A stretch of DNA of 60,684 nucleotides from contig SVNK01000011.1 in NCBI GenBank assembly GCA_015066935.1, positions 1-60,684 on the forward strand. Direction: 5' to 3'. The notes beneath the pieces were generated by a model. The model did no database searches. It had not been told where the DNA came from and was given only the letters and a program-made list of their open reading frames with translations. A program made the translations under genes and the position numbers. Numbering within the stretch: the stretch's first letter is position 1; each line of letters opens with the position of its first letter. The DNA comes from Ruminococcus sp. (GTDB lineage Bacteria > Bacillota > Clostridia > Oscillospirales > Ruminococcaceae). Shown here piece after piece: positions 52,467 to 60,684 of this stretch.

Positions 52467-54857
52467 TTATTCCGATTCAGTCTCATACGGCTTGAATTCG
52501 GTTATTCTTCCCATCACATAGTTGTGTATCTGGACAAGATCGGCTGCTTCAAAAGCACCGTTGCCGTCTACATCAGCGTTTGCCTCAGCGAGAGGAGTTG
52601 TTATACCGTTTATGATACCCTTACGGGCTGCTGTAACGTCATAAATATTGACTTTGCCGTCACAGTTAACGTCTCCGTGAACTATAAATACTCCAATGTC
52701 AGGACCTGCTATATGAGTGCCTTCTACTCCGCCGATAGCCTCGTCAATGTAGAAACTGTTGGTACTGTTTTCTGTTTCGACGTAGATATACATATTTGAA
52801 GCGTCCTCGGGGATTGTGTATTTCGTATTGGTGAGCTGTATCCAGTCGTCTTTCAGAGCTGTTCCCTCGGCAATCGGAGAGTATTTCGTTTCACCTGTGC
52901 TGTCCACATACTGAAGCTTCATAAAGAATGTATCGGCAATACCGCCGCTGACAAATTTGACTTTTGTACTGAAGCTGTATGTCTCACCCGGTTCGAAAAC
53001 GTTGGTACTGAGCGCCTTAGAAGCTCCGTTCCATGCAGAAGTTCTGCCGTCAACGAAGAGCGACTTTCCTCCTTCGTATGACTGTTCCGAAGAAACTGTG
53101 ACTGTTGCGGGACCTCTTCCTGTCCATTTGTCTGCACTGTTTTCGAATGTGTCACGATAAAAATGACCGTACTCATCAGGTTCAATAAAAACGGGCATAT
53201 TCCATTCGTCACGCTCATAACAGAAAAAGTCGATATCGGCATATCCGCCTGTATTTTTTGTACCGTAGCTGTAAATAGCACTTCTGTAGCCTGTAAACAT
53301 TTTGAGATCATAGCTCATGGAAAGCTCGTTTCCGATTTTTGTCCAGTTGGTTCCGTCGTATGAATAGAAGAAGTTCACCTTGTCGATGTTGTTTGACACA
53401 TTGAAATTCGCATCGACATTATTGAATTTGAATTCTGCTTTGAGCAGGATGTTATCTCCCCTGAGATTTACCTGTTCAACGATCTTGTCGTAGCTTCCGA
53501 GTATATCCGAACCTCCGTAACCGCCGTTTTCAGCCATGTAGATCTTCTTGGTACCGTCATCCTCCACACGGACGCCAACGTTGCCGTATTTGTACTGGAA
53601 CGCCGAGAGTCCTGCATGGTCACCGGGTTTCATGCCTTTTGTATCGAGTGCAATATAGCTTGTGCATGCAGGTCCTTCTGTTCTCATGGTGAGGGTATTT
53701 CTTGCATGGATTACGCTTTTGGCAGTATGCTTGTTGGTAAGTCTGAGGAAGCCTTTACGCTCGGTAACGGACCATGCCGTGTTATCGGGATTGTGGTTCC
53801 ACTGCCATTCAAGCTTCAGCTTGTTTGAATCGTAATCGAAGAAATCATCCGTTGCAAGGCGTGTTCCCTTATATCCGCCGTCAACTTCAAATGTCACGGG
53901 AGCCTTTCCGTCCACGCCCATCATCGGCCAGTTGTCCTGCCACGTAACGGGAACAAGCACGGGAATTCGTCCTACGGCACCATGGTCCTGAAACAGCAGA
54001 CCGTACCATTTTCCGTCCGGAGTGTCAACGATTCCGCCCTGAGCCACACCTGCGCCGTATGTTCCGAGACCCGAGTCAAGGACGGTTTTACCCTCGTAGT
54101 ATCCGAGAAGCTCCTTGCTTCGGTAGCAAAGCTCGATACGTCTTTTACCGCTTGGCCAAGCAATAACGAACACGTAGTAGTAGTCGCCTATTTTGTGGAC
54201 GTGAGCACCTTCGCCTGCAAGACCGTCAAGACCTGTTTTAAAAAGCGTCTTATCGGCACCCCCCGACTTGAAGCCTGTCATTTCAGCGTTAAGCTCTTTG
54301 ATTTTGATTTCACCGCCGCCGCCGTAAACGAGGTAATTACGTCCGTCGTCATCGAAAAGCAGTGAAGCGTCGTGGTACATTCCATTGATTTCGGAGCGTG
54401 TCCATGTACCGTTCTCGATGTCGTCAGTCTTGTAGATATAGGACTTTCCGGAGCCGTAGCTTCCGAAGAACACATAGTAGTAACCGTTGTGATAACGCAG
54501 ACTCGTTGCCCATTGACCGTGAGCGTAGTCGTGTTTACCGTTTGCAAGATTCTGCACATCACCGTTAGCGTAGGTGTCATAGACGTAATTGCAGATTTCC
54601 CACGAAACAAGGTCGTTGGACTTCATAATGGGAGCGCCCGGTGTAAAGAACATGGTCGTACTTACCATGTAATAGTTATTCCCGACACGGATTATATCGT
54701 CATCGGGAACGTCGGACCAGATAAAGGGATTTGCAATTGTGGCTGTCTGTGCAGCAACAGCCGTTTTCTCGGGGAACGGCATCGTGACTGCGGCAGCAAG
54801 CATTACCGCTGCGGCAGTGCACGAGAGTACCCGACTGAGCAGATTTCTCGGTTTCAT
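52467..54857 (-). CDS. Secreted GH43 glycosidase with CBM22 and dockerin (cellulosomal)
   Basis: A 796-residue exported enzyme. Signal peptide about 1-36 (ending KTAVAAQ). The GH43 five-bladed propeller (about 40-335) has the acids Asp in IWSDVPDDDIIRV, Asp in MYHDASLLFDD and Glu in GLAGEGAHVHKIG. A beta-sandwich typical of GH43 C-termini follows (about 340-555), then a CBM22-like xylan-binding module (FENSADKWTGRGPATVTVSS, about 565-715) and a dockerin with two calcium loops (GDVNCDGKVNIYDV and ADVDGNGAFEAADL, about 723-795). Likely a xylosidase or arabinofuranosidase acting on xylan. ATG 54857 has AGGAGG 8 nt upstream. Confidence 0.92.
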   Translation of the reverse strand: MKPRNLLSRVLSCTAAAVMLAAAVTMPFPEKTAVAAQTATIANPFIWSDVPDDDIIRVGNNYYMVSTTMFFTPGAPIMKSNDLVSWEICNYVYDTYANGDVQNLANGKHDYAHGQWATSLRYHNGYYYVFFGSYGSGKSYIYKTDDIENGTWTRSEINGMYHDASLLFDDDGRNYLVYGGGGEIKIKELNAEMTGFKSGGADKTLFKTGLDGLAGEGAHVHKIGDYYYVFVIAWPSGKRRIELCYRSKELLGYYEGKTVLDSGLGTYGAGVAQGGIVDTPDGKWYGLLFQDHGAVGRIPVLVPVTWQDNWPMMGVDGKAPVTFEVDGGYKGTRLATDDFFDYDSNKLKLEWQWNHNPDNTAWSVTERKGFLRLTNKHTAKSVIHARNTLTMRTEGPACTSYIALDTKGMKPGDHAGLSAFQYKYGNVGVRVEDDGTKKIYMAENGGYGGSDILGSYDKIVEQVNLRGDNILLKAEFKFNNVDANFNVSNNIDKVNFFYSYDGTNWTKIGNELSMSYDLKMFTGYRSAIYSYGTKNTGGYADIDFFCYERDEWNMPVFIEPDEYGHFYRDTFENSADKWTGRGPATVTVSSEQSYEGGKSLFVDGRTSAWNGASKALSTNVFEPGETYSFSTKVKFVSGGIADTFFMKLQYVDSTGETKYSPIAEGTALKDDWIQLTNTKYTIPEDASNMYIYVETENSTNSFYIDEAIGGVEGTHIAGPDIGVFIVHGDVNCDGKVNIYDVTAARKGIINGITTPLAEANADVDGNGAFEAADLVQIHNYVMGRITEFKPYETESE

Positions 54858-54911
54858 ATTTAATACCTCCTGAAGAGCAGTACACAAGTTGTACGCTTTA
54901 CCAATAGAATA

Positions 54912-54940
54912 ATATTATCAGATTACACAAAAAAATTCAA
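54912..54940 (-). promoter_or_regulatory. Probable promoter of the GH43 gene
   Basis: On the minus strand TTGAAT (54935-54940) and TAATAT (54912-54917), 17-nt spacer. Confidence 0.6.
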
Positions 54941-54992
54941 CTCACAATATGATGAAAAGGTGGAAAAAACGAGGTTTTGAAAAAAGTCGGTA

Positions 54993-55021
54993 TTGATTTA
55001 TGTGTGCGGACGGTGTATAAT
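54993..55021 (+). promoter_or_regulatory. Sigma-A promoter of the gene at 55053
   Basis: TTGATT (54993-54998) and TATAAT (55016-55021), 17-nt spacer. Confidence 0.72.
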
Positions 55022-55052
55022 AGTATGGTAATATGTCGGAGGAGTCGATGAA

Positions 55053-56102
55053 ATGGGAAAATGGAAAAAAGCCGCATCTGAAATGCTGAGGCTCAGAAAA
55101 AAATATATTGCTGTGCGTACCTCGGAATCTGTCTCCGTTCACCGTACACTAATATTAAGGGCACTTCCTTTGCTGTACAGTCATGTTCCCGAAGCAGCGG
55201 ACTTCTATGAACCTGTAAAAATTCTGCTTACCGATAATGTTACCTGTCCCGACAGAATGGGTGACTATGAAAAAGGAAAGGGCAGACATTACTACTGTGC
55301 ATCGAATTTTTTGGGGATACGCTGTCATACTTCGGGCGGTTACTACCGTAACGGTGTTATGCGTTTTGCCAAGAGTGCACGTACAATGCTCGAAGAAGAC
55401 TATACCATGGCTCTGACTATGTATAACTGCGGCTTCAATGAACAGGCTATGATATATCTTGCAAGAGCTATCCACATGATTTCGGACATATGCTGCCTGC
55501 CGCACGCCACACAGATGACCTATTTCTCGCCTAAAAGACATATCCACAAGGCTTATGAGGCTCTTGCCCGTGCGATGTATCCCGATTCAGTTCCCGTTCA
55601 GAAGCTCTCCGCCGAAAATGTAAGCCTTTTCAGTTCACGTGAGTGCTTTATGGACTCGGTAAACACTCTTGTCGAAGTGCAGATTCCCGAAATAAGACAG
55701 CTGCTCTCTGCTCCCGACAAATCAATAATCAGACGGCTTTATACTGCGGAAAGTGCGGTTGTTTCGCTGATGAACCGTTTTTTTGAGGACATTTCCCTGA
55801 CGTCCGAAAAAAACAACAGTCTGTTCACGGGTGCAAAGCTTGCATGTTATGGCGGAAAAGTCGTCTTTACGGCGGAAGTTTCAGCCGAAGGTATCAGATT
55901 TACTGCGGACGATGCTGCTGCACCATCGGATTTTGTCAGGTTTATGAGCAGTAATATATTCCGTGCCGCCCATAGATGTGACGGAACCTTCACATTGTCT
56001 CCCGTAAATGATTCTGAGGGCAGATGTGCTGTTTACGGCTCGGCTAAGCCACGACGTTTTTCTCCGCACAGAATAAAAATGCTATTTAACTACATACGGT
56101 AA
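55053..56102 (+). CDS. Zinc phospholipase C/P1-nuclease-like protein without signal peptide
   Basis: A 349-residue protein. The helical part (about 25-190) has spaced His and Asp residues in a PLC/P1-nuclease-like order: SVHRTLILRALPLL, VTCPDRMGDYEKGKGRHYYCAS, then ARAIHMISDICCLPHATQMTYFS and KRHIHKAYEALARAM. Zinc-dependent phospholipase C and S1/P1 nucleases share such a three-zinc helical fold, but members are normally exported and have an N-terminal Trp; this one begins MGKWKKAASEMLRLRKK with no signal peptide. The C-terminal third is not recognisable. GGAGGAG precedes ATG 55053. Assignment is tentative. Confidence 0.5.
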   Translation: MGKWKKAASEMLRLRKKYIAVRTSESVSVHRTLILRALPLLYSHVPEAADFYEPVKILLTDNVTCPDRMGDYEKGKGRHYYCASNFLGIRCHTSGGYYRNGVMRFAKSARTMLEEDYTMALTMYNCGFNEQAMIYLARAIHMISDICCLPHATQMTYFSPKRHIHKAYEALARAMYPDSVPVQKLSAENVSLFSSRECFMDSVNTLVEVQIPEIRQLLSAPDKSIIRRLYTAESAVVSLMNRFFEDISLTSEKNNSLFTGAKLACYGGKVVFTAEVSAEGIRFTADDAAAPSDFVRFMSSNIFRAAHRCDGTFTLSPVNDSEGRCAVYGSAKPRRFSPHRIKMLFNYIR

Positions 56103-56275
56103 AATATTTGAAATTTTACCAAAATTGCTATAAATGACTGTGCTTTTATATAAAATCGGTCATTTATTGCTGATGTACATCCACATACTTTACAAAATGT
56201 TGATTTTATGTTATCATATACTTGAGTTAATTTCTTTCGCACAGTAAATTTTTTCTTTTTTATTTACAAAAGTAC

Positions 56276-56304
56276 TTTACTTTTACGCATTATCATGGTA
56301 AAAT
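56276..56304 (+). promoter_or_regulatory. Sigma-A promoter of the YerC-like gene
   Basis: TTTACT (56276-56281) and TAAAAT (56299-56304), 17-nt spacer. An in-frame ATG at 56295 is inside the promoter. Confidence 0.7.
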
Positions 56305-56354
56305 ATAAGTATACAAAGAATTATATTTCGCCATCGGCAAAAGGAGTATCAACT

Positions 56355-56657
56355 ATGATAGAAAAAATAAGATCCGAAAGCATGGACCTGCTGTTCGAAG
56401 CTATACTAACACTTGAATCAGTTGAGGACTGCTACAAGTTCTTTGACGACCTCTGTACAAGCATTGAGCTAAAATCATTTGCACAGCGCCTTCACGTTGC
56501 AAAGCTTCTTGATGAACACAGAGTCTATAACAGTATCGTCACAGAAACGGGTGCAAGCACCGCAACCATCAGCCGTGTGAACCGTTCACTCAAGGACGGA
56601 AATGACGGTTATCTTCTTGTGTTTAACCGTCTCAAGGAAAACGGCGGACTTAAATAA
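56355..56657 (+). CDS. YerC/YecD family TrpR-like DNA-binding protein
   Basis: A 100-residue all-helical repressor-type protein, the usual size of the YerC/YecD group in the TrpR superfamily. Characteristic segments are SVEDCYKFFDDLCTSIELKSFAQRLHVAKLL and the helix-turn-helix YNSIVTETGASTATISRVNRSLKDGNDGY. It probably regulates transcription; the target is unknown and there is no trp gene nearby. ATG 56355 has AAGGAG 8 nt upstream. A perfect 24-bp palindrome follows at 56667-56690. Confidence 0.92.
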   Translation: MIEKIRSESMDLLFEAILTLESVEDCYKFFDDLCTSIELKSFAQRLHVAKLLDEHRVYNSIVTETGASTATISRVNRSLKDGNDGYLLVFNRLKENGGLK

Positions 56658-56666
56658 TGCAACACA

Positions 56667-56690
56667 GCGGCAGACAATATTGTCTGCCGC
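56667..56690 (+). terminator. Perfect 24-bp palindrome after the YerC-like gene
   Basis: GCGGCAGACAAT is followed directly by its reverse complement ATTGTCTGCCGC. There is no U-run; it could be a terminator or an operator for the GH9 gene whose start lies about 30 nt downstream. Confidence 0.55.
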
Positions 56691-56720
56691 CGAAAATATA
56701 TTCAGAAAGGGATGCTTTTT

Positions 56721-59537
56721 TTGAAGAACATCGGTTTATTGAAGAAGTCTGTTGCTGCTGTTTCATCCGCAGCTATGCTTCTCACATTTGCGACACCTGC
56801 TCCTCTTGCTGACGCAGCTGTCATAACCCCCGATAAGCCCAATAATTATTACAACTACGCTGAAGCTCTCCAGCTTGCCCTCTGCTTCTACGACGCAAAC
56901 AAGTGCGGCGACGAGGTAGGCGAGGATGGCTACTACTCATGGCGTGACGATTGTCATATCAAGGACGCTGAAATCCCTCTCGTTCCCATGAATCCCATGC
57001 CTAAGGTAAATGTCGGCGTAAGCGGTCCCGATGACGGTGTGGATAACGGTCTCGGAAACTACGACGGCGAAGGCGACGGCGGTGCAAGTGAGGACGAAGA
57101 GCTCTACGTCGGCGTAAATATGACCAACAAGTTCATAGAGGAAAATAAGAAATACCTCGATCCCGACGGAAACGGAACCCTCGACCTTACAGGCGGCTGG
57201 CATGACGCAGGTGACCACGTAAAATTCGGTCTTCCCTTTACATATTCCGCTTCAACAGTGGGCTGGGGTTATTATGAGTTCCGTGACGCATATAAGGACC
57301 TCGGTCTTGATAAGCACGTTGAGGACGAAATGCGCTGGGCTAATGATTACTTCATGAAGGCTACATTCCTTGACGACGACGATAAGGTTGTAGCATACTG
57401 CTATCAGGTCGGCGAAGGAAACAACGACCATAACTACTGGTGTCCCCCTGAGCTTCAGGTTGACGGTACTTTCGTTGCTTCATCTTCATGCGGAGTAAAG
57501 CGTCCCGCTTATTTCGCAACAAGAGAAATGCCTGCTTCCGACCAGGCTGCAGGTGCTTCCGCATCTCTCGCAATCAACTACCTCAACTTCAAGGATACAG
57601 ACCCCGAATATGCTGCTGAGAACCTCAAGTACGCAAAGGCTCTCTATGAATTCGCTGTTGAAACTCATGTTGAGGACTGGGAGCCCGGTATGGTTCCTAC
57701 CGCAAAGAGCCTCGGCTATGACGGCGGTTTCTATACATCAAGCTACGACTATGACGAACTTTCATGGGCTGCCGTTTGGCTCTATTATGCATGCGTTGCT
57801 GAGGACGAGTCCCAGAAACAGGCTGCATACGACAAGTATATCATGGACATCATCGCTGTTGATGAGACAACCCAGAACGACAAGGGTGCTCACAACTACA
57901 CAGGATACATGAAGCGTATCATCACTGATACAGGTAACTGCTGGCAGAACATCTGGGTTCACTGCTGGGATACAGTATGGGGCGGAGTATTTGCAAAGCT
58001 TGCTCCCATTACCAATACCGCACGTGACTGGTACATTTTCAGATACAATCTTGAGTTCTGGTCAGGTACTTCAAAGGAAACAGATACTTCCAACTGGGGT
58101 TATGAGCCTGTAACAACTCATAAGTATTTCGGTATGGACGACTACCTCTGGAATACTCCCATGACATATGACCAGATCCCCGACCTTCCCGACAGTGAAA
58201 CAAGCAGCGACTTCATTGCCAAGTCTCCTAACGGCTGGGCAGTAGTTTCAGGATATGGTTCCGCACGTTACAACACAGCAGCAGGTCTTTGTGCAATGGT
58301 TTACGCAAAGACTACAGGTGATATGACATTTGCTGAATGGGCAAAGGCTCAGATGGCATACATCCTCGGAAACAACCCCATGGGTTATGCTTACGAGGTA
58401 GGCTACGGCACAAACTTCGCTTCACAGCCCCACCACCGTTCTTCACACTGCTCACCCACACAGAGCATGGAAGATCCCGTTGTTCAGGTTCACACACTCT
58501 GGGGTGCTCTCGTAGGCGGTCCCGACCTCAAGGACTTCCACAGCGATATTACAAAGGACTATATCTACAACGAAGTTACAGACGACTATAACGCTGGCTT
58601 CTGCGGTGATCTTGCAGGTCTTTACTACTTCTACGGCGCAGAGGGTAAGGAGCACGAGGAGGATAACTACCTCAAGCCCGATTTTGATATGTCTGAAAAT
58701 GCTATCGGCTACGATCAGGTTGACGCTGACGGCAATCCTCTTCCCACAGGTCTTTACATTTCAGGCGGTAAGAACCAGGAAAATGAAGCAGGTATCCAGA
58801 TCAAGATTGTTGTTCACAACAGAACTGTCAACCCTCCGAGATTTGAGAGCAACCTCAAGGCAAGATATTACTTCAATATCGGCGAGCAGCTCGAAATCGG
58901 CGAGGATATAAGCTACATCGAAACACGTGTTGACTACGACCAGGAAAAGAGCTTCACTGACGGTAAGAACGAGGCTCATATCTCTGAGCCTGTAAAGTAC
59001 GACGATAACGGTACTTACTATATCGAAATTTCATGGCAGAATTGTGACTTCTACGGAAGCCGTGTATACCAGTTCGGTCTCCTCAACAAGATGAACGAGG
59101 AAACTTACGACACTGTCTGGGATTCAACAAACGATTACAGCTACGCTGACCTCATCAGCTTCGAGGACGACAACGCTGCTGCTGCAATCACAGAGAAAAT
59201 CACACTCTACGCTGACGATAAGCTCATCTGGGGCGTTGAGCCTGACGGTACAGCTGCTGAGGATAACGGCGGCAATACAATGCCTACAACAACTTCCGGT
59301 GCAGAAAGCGATGACGTTGATTACGGTGACGCAAATGTTGACGGCAAGGTGAATCTTGCAGACGCTGTACTTATCATGCAGTGCAAGGCTAACCCCTCCA
59401 AGTACACTCTCACAAAGCAGGGTACAACAAATGCTGACTGCTGCGATACAGGCGACGGCGTTTCAAATAAGGATGCTCTTGCTATCCAGCGATATCTGCT
59501 CGGACTTATCAACAAGCTTCCCACAACTTCAAAATAA
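56721..59537 (+). CDS. Secreted GH9 endoglucanase with CBM3-like module and dockerin (cellulosomal)
   Basis: A 938-residue exported enzyme. Signal peptide about 1-34 (ending PLADAA). GH9 catalytic domain about 40-650: DLTGGWHDAGDHVKF (near 157, nucleophile-side Asp), the His motif QPHHRSSHCS (near 569) and the acid Glu in YNEVTDDYNAGF (near 617). A CBM3c-like beta module follows (about 655-830), then a dockerin (GDANVDGKVNLADA and TGDGVSNKDALA, about 867-938). It would cleave cellulose processively or internally as part of a cellulosome. I prefer TTG 56721, about 9 nt after AAAGGG, to ATG 56712, which touches that site. An acidic insert lies at about 95-135. Confidence 0.93.
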   Translation: MKNIGLLKKSVAAVSSAAMLLTFATPAPLADAAVITPDKPNNYYNYAEALQLALCFYDANKCGDEVGEDGYYSWRDDCHIKDAEIPLVPMNPMPKVNVGVSGPDDGVDNGLGNYDGEGDGGASEDEELYVGVNMTNKFIEENKKYLDPDGNGTLDLTGGWHDAGDHVKFGLPFTYSASTVGWGYYEFRDAYKDLGLDKHVEDEMRWANDYFMKATFLDDDDKVVAYCYQVGEGNNDHNYWCPPELQVDGTFVASSSCGVKRPAYFATREMPASDQAAGASASLAINYLNFKDTDPEYAAENLKYAKALYEFAVETHVEDWEPGMVPTAKSLGYDGGFYTSSYDYDELSWAAVWLYYACVAEDESQKQAAYDKYIMDIIAVDETTQNDKGAHNYTGYMKRIITDTGNCWQNIWVHCWDTVWGGVFAKLAPITNTARDWYIFRYNLEFWSGTSKETDTSNWGYEPVTTHKYFGMDDYLWNTPMTYDQIPDLPDSETSSDFIAKSPNGWAVVSGYGSARYNTAAGLCAMVYAKTTGDMTFAEWAKAQMAYILGNNPMGYAYEVGYGTNFASQPHHRSSHCSPTQSMEDPVVQVHTLWGALVGGPDLKDFHSDITKDYIYNEVTDDYNAGFCGDLAGLYYFYGAEGKEHEEDNYLKPDFDMSENAIGYDQVDADGNPLPTGLYISGGKNQENEAGIQIKIVVHNRTVNPPRFESNLKARYYFNIGEQLEIGEDISYIETRVDYDQEKSFTDGKNEAHISEPVKYDDNGTYYIEISWQNCDFYGSRVYQFGLLNKMNEETYDTVWDSTNDYSYADLISFEDDNAAAAITEKITLYADDKLIWGVEPDGTAAEDNGGNTMPTTTSGAESDDVDYGDANVDGKVNLADAVLIMQCKANPSKYTLTKQGTTNADCCDTGDGVSNKDALAIQRYLLGLINKLPTTSK

Positions 59538-59594
59538 AAAAGACGGGCTGATATAAGGTCGTCACCCATAGGGAACAATAAAAATTTAAGTAGT

Positions 59595-59625
59595 ACGGAG
59601 AGTTTTCAGCTCTCCGTATTTATTT
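59595..59625. terminator. Terminator between the GH9 gene and the recombinase
   Basis: ACGGAGAG (59595-59602) pairs with CTCTCCGT (59610-59617), followed by ATTTATTTTG. It serves the GH9 gene and lies next to the original end of the recombinase frame. Confidence 0.8.
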
Positions 59626-59628
59626 TGT

Positions 59629-60684
59629 TTAAGACATCTTACCTACATGGGTAAAGTAGATGTCGATATCTTGTGTTTTCTTGCCTGTAGTCACATCCTT
59701 GACTTTTTCGTGGATTTCAATTTTGGAAATAAAGTATGCAGAATTTCTGGAGTAAGCTCCTGAATATCTGTGAACCTCTTGGCAAGTTCAATGAAATTTT
59801 TGGAGCTTCCTGATTTTATTCTCATCTCAGCTACTATTGTTTCAAGTTCAGATATATCCGTCTCAAGCTGTTTCTTTTCTTCGACATAGCCCTGTGACAG
59901 CATCTGAAATTGTTCATCTGTTATTCTGCCAAGAGCATTATCCTCATAAAGTTTTCGGAATATCGTACTCACCTCAGTCAGTCTTTTCCTGTGCTTATCC
60001 AGTAGCTTCTGCTTATCCTTGAGATCCTTTTTCAGTTGCGTTTCAGAGTTCTTGTTGATATACTCAGCGAATTCCTCTGTACGTTCTCTTGCGAATTCTG
60101 TAACTCTGCGGATTTCTTCAAGCACAATTTCATACAGCACTTTCTCATTAATCGAATGAATTGAACAGTTATCCCTGCCCTTCTTACGATACTTGGCACA
60201 GATGAAGTGAAACCTCTCAGACTTGATGCTGTCTCCCGACACAAAGTACAGCTTGCTTTTGCAGTCGGCACAGAACAGAATTCCTGCGAATATACTCTTG
60301 TAACCCGATTTGGTACGTCTGCGTTTTCCATCTCGTAGCTTATGAACAATATCCCACGTTTCCTGACTTACAATAGCTTCATGAGTATTTTCAATCATAA
60401 CTTGTTGATCCTTTGGTCTGATTCGCTTTCGGTGGTCTTTGTAGGAAATATTCTCCGTTTTCAGATTGAGTGTGTGACCAAGATAGATTACATTCTCAAA
60501 CATATCTGTAATCGTCCGTACACTCCATGAATATGGAAGTTCCTCATTAAGTCCTGCAAGTCTTGTGCCTGTTCTTTTGAATTCATACATTGTCGGAGTA
60601 TAAATCTTATCATTTTCAAGAGTTCTTGCTATCTGAGTCGGTCCAATTCCTTCTGCACACATCTGAAATATTCTTTTCACCACA
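59629..60684 (-). pseudogene. Large serine recombinase, C-terminal part, frameshifted near the end; partial at window edge
   Basis: Only the C-terminal part is in view; the catalytic Ser domain lies beyond 60684. Visible are the Recombinase domain (VKRIFQMCAEGIGPTQIARTLENDKIYTP; YSWSVRTITDMFENVIYLGHT), the zinc ribbon (FAGILFCADCKSKLYF, later FHFICAKYRKKGRDNCSIH) and a long coiled coil (about 205-290). The frame stops at 59691 after ELTPEILHTLFPKLKSTKK. In another frame, from about 59724 to TAA at 59629, the sequence reads KIEIHEKVKDVTTGKKTQD and on to IDIYFTHVGKMS, the usual end of this family. A 1-nt shift near 59722-59735 has removed about 30 residues. Likely a relic of an integrated element. 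Confidence 0.82.

Noticed and set aside
52184..52495. Possible 103-codon gene on the plus strand
   Set aside because: No ribosome binding site, runs into the GH43 terminator and coding region, and no recognisable domain.
59626..60684. Intact prophage or integrative element at the right edge
   Set aside because: Only the recombinase C-terminal part is visible and it is frameshifted; no other phage or conjugation genes are in the window.

Overview
The window looks like a chromosomal segment from a low-to-moderate GC, Gram-positive, fibre-degrading gut or rumen clostridium, most like Ruminococcus (Oscillospiraceae). The reasons are two secreted glycoside hydrolases ending in dockerins (GH43-CBM22-dockerin and GH9-CBM3-like-dockerin), sigma-A promoters with 17-bp spacers, strong AGGAGG ribosome binding sites, and Firmicute sporulation proteins (SpoIVA, SipL, a CwlD-like amidase). 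The species is an inference from gene content, not from a marker gene.

Layout. 1-3483: a CRISPR array with 52 identical 33-bp repeats and 51 spacers of 33-38 nt in view, running off the left edge. 3484-3644: its leader. 3645-11516: a complete type I-C cas operon on the minus strand (cas3-cas5c-cas8c-cas7-cas4-cas1-cas2), with a probable internal Cas11c start inside cas8c and a consensus promoter at 11549-11577. 11.6-33 kb: mostly housekeeping genes: a CwlD-like amidase, two MATE exporters (the second behind a probable guanidine-IV/mepA-type leader), a GIY-YIG protein, Tex, an alpha/beta hydrolase, an ABC-2 exporter pair, two tandem GH25 muramidases, GlgB with an apparent CTG start, several DUF proteins, PNPase and ribosomal protein S15.

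33-52 kb is the most unusual stretch. It holds a PH-domain protein, an FkbM-type methyltransferase, BioY, three paralogous five-helix membrane enzymes of the alkaline-phosphatase/LtaS type, an OafA-type acyltransferase, an MBOAT O-acyltransferase with an SGNH hydrolase, a YegI-like protein kinase with an altered HRD motif, a conserved-looking small membrane protein, and a protein that fuses a YidC/Oxa1-type membrane domain to a TagF-type CDP-glycerol glycerophosphotransferase domain. Together these read as a pathway for making and O-acylating a phosphodiester-linked cell-surface polymer. The SpoIVA-SipL spore-coat pair sits in the middle on the opposite strand.

52-60.7 kb: dockerin GH43, a zinc phospholipase C/P1-nuclease-like protein, a YerC/TrpR-like repressor, dockerin GH9, and at the right edge the C-terminal part of a large serine recombinase with a frameshift near its end.

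Non-coding structure is rich. There is a ~180-bp element family (24475-24654, 34541-34721, remnant near 44428-44543) whose two intact copies are each flanked on both sides by a copy of the same intrinsic terminator hairpin. There is also a separate 180-bp inverted-repeat element (31642-31821, degenerate relative at 11652-11737), a run of six palindromes at 16785-17004, and a long hairpin just upstream of pnp.
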